Assembly (NCBI GenBank): GCA_937922175.1
Contig: CAKZUU010000209.1
Location: forward strand, 1 to 7,127
DNA: 7,127 bases
Source of the DNA: an uncultured Gemmataceae bacterium
Lineage (GTDB): Bacteria > Planctomycetota > Planctomycetia > Gemmatales > Gemmataceae
Direction: 5' to 3'
Part shown: positions 1 to 6,371 of the stretch, one piece after another
Numbering within the stretch: the first letter of the stretch is position 1
How the letters are laid out: every line of letters begins with the position of its first letter
Notes under the pieces: model-generated
Told to the model about the DNA's origin: nothing
Database searches by the model: none
Seen by the model: only the letters and a program-made list of their open reading frames with translations
Program-made: the position numbers and the translations under genes

Positions 1-1722
1 GACATCGGCGACTTCGACCACGGACAGCCCTTCTCTTTCGGCTGCTGGGTCAAACTCCCCGGCAACAATGTCTCCGGTGCCATCTTCGGGCGGATGGACG
101 AGGGAAACGACTTTCGCGGCTGGGACCTGTGGGTGCAGGGCAACAAAGTTGGTGCCCATGTCATCCACAAATGGCCCTCCGACGCGGTCAAAGTCGTGGC
201 CAAAACCGCTCTCAAAGCGAACGAATGGACGCATGTTTTCGTCACCTACGACGGCAAGGGGAAAGCGGAGGGACTGAAAGTCTACATCAACGGAACCGCG
301 CAAGAAACCACGACCGAAGCGAATGGACTGAGCAACACCATCCGGACCTCTGTGCCCTTCCGCCTCGCGCAACGGAACAATTCGTCCCGCATCGAGCACT
401 TATCGCTCTTCCACGTCCGGATTTATCAACGGTCACTTGCGCCCCACGAAGTCGAAGCGTTGGCGCGATCGAATCCCGTCGTGGCGATCCTCAAAAAGCC
501 CGCCGATCAGCGGAGTGAGGCAGAAAAGGGCCAACTCTATGATTGGTGGCTGAATCACCGGGACGAACCTTACCGCCAATTGGGTGCGCAGATCGCGGAA
601 CTGGACAAAGAGGAGGCGGCCATCAAATCTCGGGGCACGATTGCTCACGTCTGGCAAGAGAAGCCGGGTGAAGCAATGGCCTACGTGCTGTTTCGAGGCG
701 AGTACGACAAGCGGCGCGACCCGGTGAAGCCCGACACGCCCAAATCGCTGCCCCCCATGCCTCCGGACCTGCCGAAAAACCGACTCGGTCTGGCTCAGTG
801 GTTGTTACGACCGGAACATCCGCTGACCGCGCGGGTGACCGTGAATCGCTTTTGGCAGGAAGTTTTTGGGACCGGAATTGTCAAGACGAGCGGCGATTTC
901 GGTGTGTCAGGCGAACTCCCCAGCCATCCGGAATTGCTCGATTGGCTCGCCGTCGAATTTCGGGAGAGCGGCTGGGATGTCCGACGATTCTTCAAAATGC
1001 TGGTGACGTCGGCGACATATCGGCAAGCCGCGATCATCACGCCGGAGAAGGCGGCCAAGGATCGGGACAATCGGTTGCTGTCGCGCGGTCCGCGATTCCG
1101 GATGGACGCCGAGATGGTCCGAGATTATGCGTTAGCCGCCAGCGGCCTGCTCGTGTGCAAAGTGGGCGGACCGAGCGTCAAGCCGTACCAGCCCCCAGGA
1201 GTCTGGGAGGCTGTGGCGATGATCGGCAGCAACACCCGCAACTATCAGCAAGACCGCGGGGAAAACCTTTATCGCCGCAGCTTGTATACCTTCTGGAAGC
1301 GCTCCGCGCCTCCCGCATCGTTGGAGATTTTCAACGCCCCGAATCGTGAAACCTGCACGGTACGGCGAGAACGCACCAACACGCCGTTGCAGGCCTTGGT
1401 CACGTTGAACGATCCGCAGTTCGTCGAAGCCGCGAGGCATCTCGCAACCCGCGCCATCAAAGCATCGCCAGAAACGGCGACTCGCATTGACGTCATGGCT
1501 CGGCGATTGTTAGCCCGACCGTTTACCGCCGACGAACTCGCCGTGGCCGAGGCTTCTCTCCAGGATCTGCTCCGGCATTACCAGCAACACACCGACGATG
1601 CGAAAAAACTCATCGCCGTGGGTGATTCCAAACCCGACGAGGCAATCGACGCGGCGACCTTGGCCGCGTGGACAATGTTAGCTAACGAATTGATGAATCT
1701 GGACGAAGTGTTGAACAAATAA
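1..1722 (+). CDS. LamG-PSD1 (DUF1553) planctomycete protein, C-terminal part
   Basis: The frame is open from the first base to TAA at 1720-1722, giving 573 residues with the N-terminus missing. The first ATG in frame (94) is internal, because the codons before it already read as LamG-type sequence (PFSFGCWVKL). Residues 1 to about 150 resemble a LamG/concanavalin-like fold, with WDLWVQGNKVGAH, NEWTHVFVTYDG and LKVYINGTAQ. Residues 150-235 form a charged helical linker. From about residue 236 comes PSD1 (PF07587): FRGEYDKRRDPV, NRLGLAQWLL, NRFWQEVFGTGIVKTSGDFG and, near the end, ETCTVRRERTNTPLQAL. In known family members the missing upstream part usually carries a signal peptide, a PSCyt1 cytochrome-type domain and PSCyt2; no CXXCH haem site lies in the visible part. 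The biochemical function is unknown. A DUF1501 partner follows after 45 bases, the standard pairing. The family call is firm; a ligand-binding role for LamG is inference. Confidence 0.93.
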   Translation, partial: DIGDFDHGQPFSFGCWVKLPGNNVSGAIFGRMDEGNDFRGWDLWVQGNKVGAHVIHKWPSDAVKVVAKTALKANEWTHVFVTYDGKGKAEGLKVYINGTAQETTTEANGLSNTIRTSVPFRLAQRNNSSRIEHLSLFHVRIYQRSLAPHEVEALARSNPVVAILKKPADQRSEAEKGQLYDWWLNHRDEPYRQLGAQIAELDKEEAAIKSRGTIAHVWQEKPGEAMAYVLFRGEYDKRRDPVKPDTPKSLPPMPPDLPKNRLGLAQWLLRPEHPLTARVTVNRFWQEVFGTGIVKTSGDFGVSGELPSHPELLDWLAVEFRESGWDVRRFFKMLVTSATYRQAAIITPEKAAKDRDNRLLSRGPRFRMDAEMVRDYALAASGLLVCKVGGPSVKPYQPPGVWEAVAMIGSNTRNYQQDRGENLYRRSLYTFWKRSAPPASLEIFNAPNRETCTVRRERTNTPLQALVTLNDPQFVEAARHLATRAIKASPETATRIDVMARRLLARPFTADELAVAEASLQDLLRHYQQHTDDAKKLIAVGDSKPDEAIDAATLAAWTMLANELMNLDEVLNK

Positions 1723-1767
1723 CTCCCGGGATCCGAACGATACTCTTCGACACGCTGGGCGAACGCT

Positions 1768-3216
1768 ATGAATCTCTACCAGGATTTTGTGCTGAACGTC
1801 ACACGGCGGTATTTCCTGTCGGCGGGGTCGCATCTCTTGGGCGGGGCGGCGTTGGCCTCGCTTTTGGGGCAGGAGGCAGCCCGAGCTGCTCCGGCCCATC
1901 GGGCCCCGGGTCCGCATTTCCCACCCAAAGCACGGCACGTCATCTATCTGCACATGGTCGGCGGTCCCTCGCAGATCGACCTGTACGATTACAAACCCAA
2001 AATGGCCGACTGGTACGACAAGGACCTGCCTGACTCGGTCCGCATGGGACAGCGTCTCACGACGATGACGAGCGGACAGGCGCGATTCCCCATTGCACCG
2101 TCAATGTTCAAATTTCAACGGCACGGAAAGATCGGCATGTGGGTCTGCGAATTGCTCCCCTGGACCGCCCGCATAGTCGATGACATGTGCTTCATTCGGT
2201 CGATGCACACCGAGGCGATCAATCATGAACCGGCGATTACGTACATCCAAACCGGCAACCAGGTGACGGGCCGGCCCTGTCTGGGAGCTTGGGCCAGTTA
2301 TGGTCTCGGATCGCTCAACGAAAATCTCCCCACGTTTGTCGTGCTCGTCGCTCAATCGACCAACACGGAACAGGTGCAAGCGATCTCCGCCCGATTGTGG
2401 CAGTCAGGGTATTTGCCGGGCGAACACGCCGGAGTATCGTTCCGAACCACCGGCGACCCGATCCTATTTATCAACAACCCGCCGGGCGTCAGCAGCGATG
2501 TGCGCCGGAAGACACTCGATGGCTTGAAACGGCTCAACGAAATGAACTTCGAGAAAGTCGGCGACCCGGAGACTCGGACACGCATCGAGCAGTACGAACT
2601 CGCCTTTCGGATGCAAACGAGCATCCCAGAACTGACGGCGTTGACCTCGGAGCCGGAGTCCACCTTCAAGCTATACGGTGAGGCAGCGAGAAAGCCCGGC
2701 ACGTTTGCAAACACGGTACTGATGGCCCGACGGCTGATCGAGCGTGGGGTGCGTTTCGTGCAGATCTACCACAACAACTGGGACACCCATGCCAACGCGG
2801 CGGGCCGCCTCCCCGACCAGTGCCGCGACATCGATCAAGCGTGTTGGGGATTGATCCAGGACCTGAAGAGAAAAGGATTGTTCGACGAAACCCTCGTGAT
2901 CTGGGGTGGTGAATTCGGCCGCACGATCTACTCCCAGGGCGGACTCAGCCAAACCAACTATGGTCGAGACCATCACCCGCGATGCTTCACGATGTGGATG
3001 GCGGGTGGCGGAGTCCGCCGAGGCCAGATTTACGGCGAGACGGATGATTTCAGTTACAACATCATCAAGGATCCGGTTCACATTCGGGATTTCCACGCGA
3101 CCGTGTTGCATCTGCTCGGCTTCGACCATGAGCGATTCACGGTCAAACATCAGGGCCTCGACCAGCGTCTAACGGGTGTGGAACCGGCTCACGTCATTAA
3201 GGAACTGCTCGCATGA
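1768..3216 (+). CDS. DUF1501 family protein with Tat-type signal
   Basis: This is a complete 482-residue protein of the DUF1501 family (PF07394), whose fold is related to the alkaline phosphatase/sulfatase superfamily. No reaction has been established. The N-terminus has a twin-arginine motif (T12-R-R-Y-F-L17) followed by a hydrophobic stretch to about residue 34, so export in folded form by Tat is likely; an AxA-like end (ARAAPA, 38-43) could be the cleavage site. The mature part opens with RHVIYLHMVGGPSQIDLYDY (56-75), the usual first core strand. Further conserved blocks are YHNNWDTH (334-341), VIWGGEFGRT (377-386) and YGRDHHP (398-404). Their Asp, His and Glu residues could hold metal by analogy with the superfamily, which is inference. 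The ATG at 1768 is chosen because it places the RR motif at the expected distance; no strong Shine-Dalgarno sequence precedes it. The gene sits 45 bases after the PSD1 gene and overlaps the next start by four bases. Confidence 0.95.
   Translation: MNLYQDFVLNVTRRYFLSAGSHLLGGAALASLLGQEAARAAPAHRAPGPHFPPKARHVIYLHMVGGPSQIDLYDYKPKMADWYDKDLPDSVRMGQRLTTMTSGQARFPIAPSMFKFQRHGKIGMWVCELLPWTARIVDDMCFIRSMHTEAINHEPAITYIQTGNQVTGRPCLGAWASYGLGSLNENLPTFVVLVAQSTNTEQVQAISARLWQSGYLPGEHAGVSFRTTGDPILFINNPPGVSSDVRRKTLDGLKRLNEMNFEKVGDPETRTRIEQYELAFRMQTSIPELTALTSEPESTFKLYGEAARKPGTFANTVLMARRLIERGVRFVQIYHNNWDTHANAAGRLPDQCRDIDQACWGLIQDLKRKGLFDETLVIWGGEFGRTIYSQGGLSQTNYGRDHHPRCFTMWMAGGGVRRGQIYGETDDFSYNIIKDPVHIRDFHATVLHLLGFDHERFTVKHQGLDQRLTGVEPAHVIKELLA
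3198..3203 (+). promoter_or_regulatory. Shine-Dalgarno site for the 57-residue protein
   Basis: TAAGGA ends nine bases before the ATG at 3213. It lies inside the last codons of the DUF1501 gene. A good ribosome-binding site at the right distance supports the small downstream frame as a real gene and fits translational coupling with DUF1501. Confidence 0.6.
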
Positions 3217-3386
3217 CGGCCGAACAGGTCATCGCTCGTCTGAATCACCTGCGAAAGGAGTTCGACGATGATCCAGAAAGCGAAGAGTATCTCGCGCTGA
3301 CGCATGCGCTGCTGTTCATCTCCTATCAGATGGCAGCGTTCAAGCAGTACATGGCCGAAGCGGATCGAAATAAGCAGGACGAATGA
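3213..3386 (+). CDS. 57-residue protein translationally coupled to DUF1501
   Basis: The frame begins MTAEQVIARLNHLRKEF and ends ADRNKQDE before TGA at 3384-3386. Its ATG shares the ATGA overlap with the DUF1501 stop, and TAAGGA stands nine bases upstream; both are typical of a translated downstream gene in an operon. The product is acidic and appears wholly helical, with a central stretch (about 26-40, YLALTHALLFISYQM) that is amphipathic rather than clearly membrane-spanning. There is no signal peptide, so it probably stays in the cytoplasm, unlike the exported DUF1501 protein. I do not recognise a named domain. Similar short proteins after DUF1501 genes are, from memory, common in planctomycetes, but I cannot confirm this here. 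The role is unknown; assistance with folding or export of its neighbour is only a guess. Confidence 0.75.
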   Translation: MTAEQVIARLNHLRKEFDDDPESEEYLALTHALLFISYQMAAFKQYMAEADRNKQDE

Positions 3387-3421
3387 CCGCCCCGACCAAC
3401 GCTGGCGACAGGACACACGGG
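3387..3421. other. Short convergent gap between the operon and rny
   Basis: Only 35 bases separate two converging stop codons. I see no GC-rich hairpin followed by a T-run on either strand, so no intrinsic terminator can be called. Transcripts from both sides may overlap or end by Rho. Confidence 0.5.
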
Positions 3422-4996
3422 TTAGCGTGCGATCTCGGTGGCGCGGATCTCCCGCACGACGGTGACTTTGATCTCGCCTGGGAACATCATCTTTTCCTCG
3501 ATGCTCCGAGCGATGTCGTGGCAGACTTTGATCGCTTGTGCATCCGTGAGGCGTTGCGAGTCGGCGATGACGCGTACCTCTCGCCCCGCTTGGATCGCAT
3601 ACGCTTGTTCGACTCCGGGAAAGCTGAGCGCTAAGGCCTCCAGTTCCTCCAGGCGTTTGACGTACTTTTCCAAAGTTTCACGGCGAGCACCGGGTCGGGC
3701 AGCACTGATGGTATCTGCGGCGGCGACCAGCACCGTGTAGATGTGATCCAACGTGATGTCGTCATGATGACCGGCGATGGCATGCAACACGCGGGGATCG
3801 GTCTCACCGTAGCGACGTGCGAGTTCTGCACCAACTTTGGGGTGTCCGCCTTCCATATCATGATCCGCGGATTTCCCGATATCGTGCAACAAACCACACC
3901 GACGGGCGAGGCGACCGTCCAGGCGCAGTTCTTCCGCCATCAACCCGCACAAATGGGCCACCTCAAGACTGTGCTGCAACACATTCTGACTGTAGCTTGT
4001 GCGAAATTTCAATCGCCCCAGCAATTGATACATTTTTTCGTGCAACGGCCCCACGTTCGCTTCCTGAGCGGCTTGCTCGCCCACGGCCAAGATATGCTTC
4101 TCGATTTCTTCTTGTGTTTCCTTCACCACTTCTTCGATGCGGGAAGGATGAATCCGACCGTCGGCGATCAGTTTCGCCAGCGACAGTCGGGCGACCTCTC
4201 GCCGAACATTGTCAAAGGCGCTGACGACCACGACCCCGGGCGTGTCATCAACGATGACATCCACGCCGGTCGCTTTCTCGAAGGTGCGAATGTTTCGCCC
4301 TTCGCGGCCAATGATTCGACCTTTCATATCGTCCGTGGGGATATCGACAGTGGAGACGGTTGAATCGGCCGTGTGCGCTGCTGCCACTCGCTGGATCGCC
4401 GACGCGAGGATCCCCCGCGCTTTCTGATCGGCCAAGGCCCGGTACTCTTCCTCGTGCCGTTGTAACCGTGCCGCAAGACGGTCGGTTAAATCTTGTTCGA
4501 GGCGGGCCAAAAGCATGCGTTCGGCCTGATCACGGCTGAGGCCGCTGATCTCCTCGAGTCGGCGCCGTTGCTCTTCGAGCAGGACGTTCAATTCGCGCTG
4601 CCGATTCTCGAGTTGTTGCCGCTCTTTGTCCAATCTCTCTTGGCGATGGGCGAGCGATTGTTGTTTTTTCGCGAGGGTCCGGCGCCGTTCATTGAGGTCG
4701 TCCTCGCGTTTTTCCAGGCGACGCTCTTGTTGGCGTAACTCCTGCCGAACTTGATCGATTTCCTGATGGAATAAGCTCCGTTGATGAAGCAAGTCGTCTT
4801 TCGCGCGAAGATCGGCCTCGCGGAGCAGATTCTCCGCCTCACGCCGGGCTTGGGAAAGGATGGCGTCACTCTCGGCGCGAAGCTGCGTTTGCTGTCGTTC
4901 GCGCTCGAGACGTTCGATATACCGGCGCCACCAACACCAACCAAACCCCAACGACGCCCCGATCAGAGCACCGCTGAGGAACCAGATGATTTCCAT
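3422..4996 (-). CDS. rny: Ribonuclease Y
   Basis: RNase Y is a membrane-anchored endoribonuclease that starts mRNA decay by cutting single-stranded RNA. The product is 524 residues, close to the roughly 520 of Bacillus subtilis RNase Y, and all expected parts are present in order. Residues 1-23 are one membrane anchor (MEIIWFLSGALIGASLGFGW), followed by WRR. Residues 28-200 form a long coiled coil rich in Glu, Arg and Gln. A KH RNA-binding domain follows from about 213, with GRIIGREGRNIR at 226-237 containing the GxxG loop. The HD domain runs from about 335, with H342, the catalytic pair H371-D372 in LLHDIGK, and H410-H411. The C-terminal block includes VAAADTISAARPGARRETLE and YAIQAGREVRV. 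The reading frame is open 53 codons further upstream, to an ATG at 5155, but the start at 4996 is preferred. There the anchor is N-terminal and GGGAG lies eight bases before the ATG; the upstream codons show no family similarity. It is divergent from folE. Confidence 0.97.
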   Translation of the reverse strand: MEIIWFLSGALIGASLGFGWCWWRRYIERLERERQQTQLRAESDAILSQARREAENLLREADLRAKDDLLHQRSLFHQEIDQVRQELRQQERRLEKREDDLNERRRTLAKKQQSLAHRQERLDKERQQLENRQRELNVLLEEQRRRLEEISGLSRDQAERMLLARLEQDLTDRLAARLQRHEEEYRALADQKARGILASAIQRVAAAHTADSTVSTVDIPTDDMKGRIIGREGRNIRTFEKATGVDVIVDDTPGVVVVSAFDNVRREVARLSLAKLIADGRIHPSRIEEVVKETQEEIEKHILAVGEQAAQEANVGPLHEKMYQLLGRLKFRTSYSQNVLQHSLEVAHLCGLMAEELRLDGRLARRCGLLHDIGKSADHDMEGGHPKVGAELARRYGETDPRVLHAIAGHHDDITLDHIYTVLVAAADTISAARPGARRETLEKYVKRLEELEALALSFPGVEQAYAIQAGREVRVIADSQRLTDAQAIKVCHDIARSIEEKMMFPGEIKVTVVREIRATEIAR

Positions 4997-5004
4997 AAGG
5001 GCTG

Positions 5005-5009
5005 CTCCC
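5005..5009 (-). promoter_or_regulatory. Ribosome-binding site of rny
   Basis: On the minus strand GGGAG ends eight bases before the ATG at 4996. It decides the rny start in favour of the 524-residue form over the longer frame beginning at 5155. The same ten-base context, GGGAGCAGCC, precedes folE. Confidence 0.55.
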
Positions 5010-5377
5010 GTGTCTTTAGCAGGAGGCCCGGAGGACTTCTCGACGACCGGAAAGTCCCGAGACATGCCTCGACCCGCAATGGCCCGGTCGCCAGGGCAAG
5101 GGAGGCGGGTTCGAATGCCGCTGGGAGAGAACCAAGCGGTTTGGATTCCAACCAAGGCCCTCTATCTCCGCATGGTCCCCAGTGGGGAGCCGCGGGGGCC
5201 ATCATGATCCCCGACGTTTGGCAAGACACGCCCCTGTCGGTCGAATCCGACCCGTTCACGAGCGACAACCAAAACCACGTCAGGCTGAGAAGGATCATGG
5301 CCACTCACAACGTCCGCCGAACAAGTCATTTAGACATTCGGCGAAAACGATTCCTGGTCACCATCAACGTTCGCTTC

Positions 5378-5392
5378 CGGGGCTAAGCCCCG
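5378..5392. repeat. Perfect short palindrome (six-pair stem, TAA loop)
   Basis: CGGGGC and GCCCCG flank a three-base TAA loop. No T-run follows on either strand, so this is not a classical intrinsic terminator. From memory, GGGGCTAAGCCCC-like palindromes recur in planctomycete intergenic DNA, so it may be part of a dispersed repeat. Only one copy occurs in this window, so that idea cannot be tested here. Confidence 0.45.
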
Positions 5393-5548
5393 CTTCGTCG
5401 AGAAGTATCGGACCTGCGACATTGCCTGGAAGCGGAAATCTCCAAAACATTGCTCCAACAAAGGGCAACACATCGGTGAAGTAGCTTCCAGACTTGCGGG
5501 TATTATCAGGGATGCCCACGTCGAGAGGCAATTCTCCCGCGCAAGAAA

Positions 5549-5592
5549 CCTCGCGGCGAGGACGGCCATCCGGTCGCTCCGCCCGGGATGGC
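5549..5592 (+). other. Two adjacent stem-loops upstream of folE
   Basis: The first is CCTCG-CGG-CGAGG at 5549-5561, a perfect five-pair stem. Three bases later GCCATCC (5565-5571) pairs with GGATGGC (5586-5592) across a 14-base loop, in which GG and CC could add two more pairs. Together they lie 114-157 bases before the folE ATG. They could be part of a folE leader RNA or chance structure in GC-rich DNA. I do not recognise a known riboswitch class. Confidence 0.35.
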
Positions 5593-5690
5593 GGCATTCG
5601 TCGTCGTGTCACGCGGACCTCCGATGCGATGGGGCCAGAGTGATTTGACACAGATACCATAATGAAGTCGGCCCGCCGGGTCCGTGACAT

Positions 5691-5697
5691 GGGGGAG
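5691..5697 (+). promoter_or_regulatory. Ribosome-binding site of folE
   Basis: GGGGGAG ends eight bases before the ATG at 5706. It supports this start, which also gives the normal FolE length. The extended string GGGAGCAGCC (5693-5702) is identical to that before rny. Confidence 0.6.
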
Positions 5698-5705
5698 CAG
5701 CCGAG

Positions 5706-6335
5706 ATGAGTTCTGGAGCTGTCGGTCGCCGGTCCGTTTCGCGAGTGGTCCGTTCGTTGGCGGCCCCGACTGTCGACTTGGCGAAGATTCGATCCGCGGT
5801 GCGGGAGATTCTTGTCGCCGTCGGTGAGGACCCGGACCGTGAAGGGCTGCGGGAAACGCCCGACCGAGTCGCTCGGATGTATGCGGAGATGTTCGCTGGG
5901 CTGCGTCAAGACCCCCGCGAACACCTCAGGCGAACCTTCACGCAAAAATACGACGAAATGGTGCTGGTGCGCGATATCGAATTCAGCTCGATGTGTGAGC
6001 ACCACCTGCTGCCGTTCAGCGGGCGGGCCCATGTCGCGTACCTGCCGGCTGGCAAAGTGGTCGGTCTGAGCAAGCTGGCCCGTGTCGTCGACTCGATCGC
6101 ACGTCGGCCGCAGATTCAAGAGCAAATGACGGAGCAAATCGCCGATCTGCTGACGACCGAATTACACGCCAAAGGCGTCGCCGTGATTCTCGAGGCGTCG
6201 CACTCTTGTATGACGATCCGGGGAATTCGCAAACCGACCAGTGTCACGACCACCAGCGCCATGCGCGGGATTTTCCGAGAGAACTCCGCCACTCGCATGG
6301 AATTGATGGCTCTCATCTATGGCCGACAGCACTGA
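5706..6335 (+). CDS. folE: GTP cyclohydrolase I
   Basis: The enzyme converts GTP to 7,8-dihydroneopterin triphosphate plus formate, the first step of tetrahydrofolate and other pterin synthesis in the cytoplasm; the family is a zinc-dependent homodecamer. The 209-residue product is full length (E. coli FolE is 222). Residues 1-22 are a variable basic leader. EDPDREGLRETPDRVARMY (41-59) is the conserved N-terminal helix signature. SSMCEHHLLPFSGRAHVAY (94-112) supplies C97 and H100 as zinc ligands and H99 in the active site. VVGLSKLARVVD (118-129) and RRPQIQEQMTEQI (133-145) follow. HSCMTIRGIRKP (166-177) supplies H166 and the third zinc ligand C168. TSVTTTSAMRGIF closes the core. With all three zinc ligands kept, it should be active and of the zinc-dependent FolE type (IA), not FolE2. 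It diverges from rny and is followed after 36 bases by a membrane protein gene. Confidence 0.97.
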   Translation: MSSGAVGRRSVSRVVRSLAAPTVDLAKIRSAVREILVAVGEDPDREGLRETPDRVARMYAEMFAGLRQDPREHLRRTFTQKYDEMVLVRDIEFSSMCEHHLLPFSGRAHVAYLPAGKVVGLSKLARVVDSIARRPQIQEQMTEQIADLLTTELHAKGVAVILEASHSCMTIRGIRKPTSVTTTSAMRGIFRENSATRMELMALIYGRQH

Positions 6336-6371
6336 TCCGCCGGAGCTCGTGTCGGCTCGTACAACAAGGGT

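Larger units (their letters stand above)
4997..5705. other. 709-base intergenic region between divergent rny and folE
   Basis: No convincing gene is seen here. Open frames cross it, but their products are rich in Arg, Pro, Ser and Gly, have no recognisable domain, and mostly continue as antisense shadows into rny or folE. The region should carry the promoters of both genes, but I cannot assign a good -35/-10 pair. It contains small stem-loops (5236-5251, 5378-5392, 5549-5561, 5565-5592) and three pieces resembling tRNA T-arms near 5105-5121, 5138-5157 (minus strand) and 5236-5251. None has a matching acceptor stem that would make a tRNA gene. A non-coding RNA or a decayed gene is possible but unproven. 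Confidence 0.6.

Noticed and set aside
3743..4363. A 206-residue frame antisense to rny
   Set aside because: It lies wholly within the conserved RNase Y coding sequence, has no recognisable domain, and is explained as a mirror of GC-rich codon use.
5050..5134. A tRNA gene on the plus strand ending in ACCA at 5131-5134
   Set aside because: The 53-61 pair is G-G, the CCA is two bases out of register with the T-arm, and no acceptor 5' strand complementary to TGGGAGA is found upstream.
4997..5155. A 53-codon N-terminal extension of rny starting at 5155
   Set aside because: It would place the membrane anchor internally and has no RNase Y similarity. The ATG at 4996 has its own GGGAG site and gives the normal family length.
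5165..5190. GGTCCCC/GGGGAGCC hairpin as a terminator
   Set aside because: The stem has a three-base loop and bulged G but no T-run on either strand, and no gene ends nearby.
4781..5386. A 201-residue plus-strand frame crossing the rny start and the gap
   Set aside because: It begins antisense to the rny coiled coil and contains peptide strings typical of spurious translation (SGLDSNQGPL), with no family match.
5512..5643. A 43-codon frame starting MPTSRGNSPAQ in the folE upstream region
   Set aside because: It is Arg/Gly/Ser-rich with no good ribosome-binding site or family resemblance, and covers two hairpins better explained as non-coding.
5645..5664. TTGACA (5645-5650) with CATAAT (5659-5664) as a folE promoter
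   Set aside because: The spacing is eight bases instead of about 17, and no -10-like hexamer lies at the right distance from TTGACA.
5364..6137. A 257-residue minus-strand frame overlapping most of folE
   Set aside because: The N-terminal half is antisense to conserved folE codons and the rest is Arg/Ser/Pro-rich with no domain.
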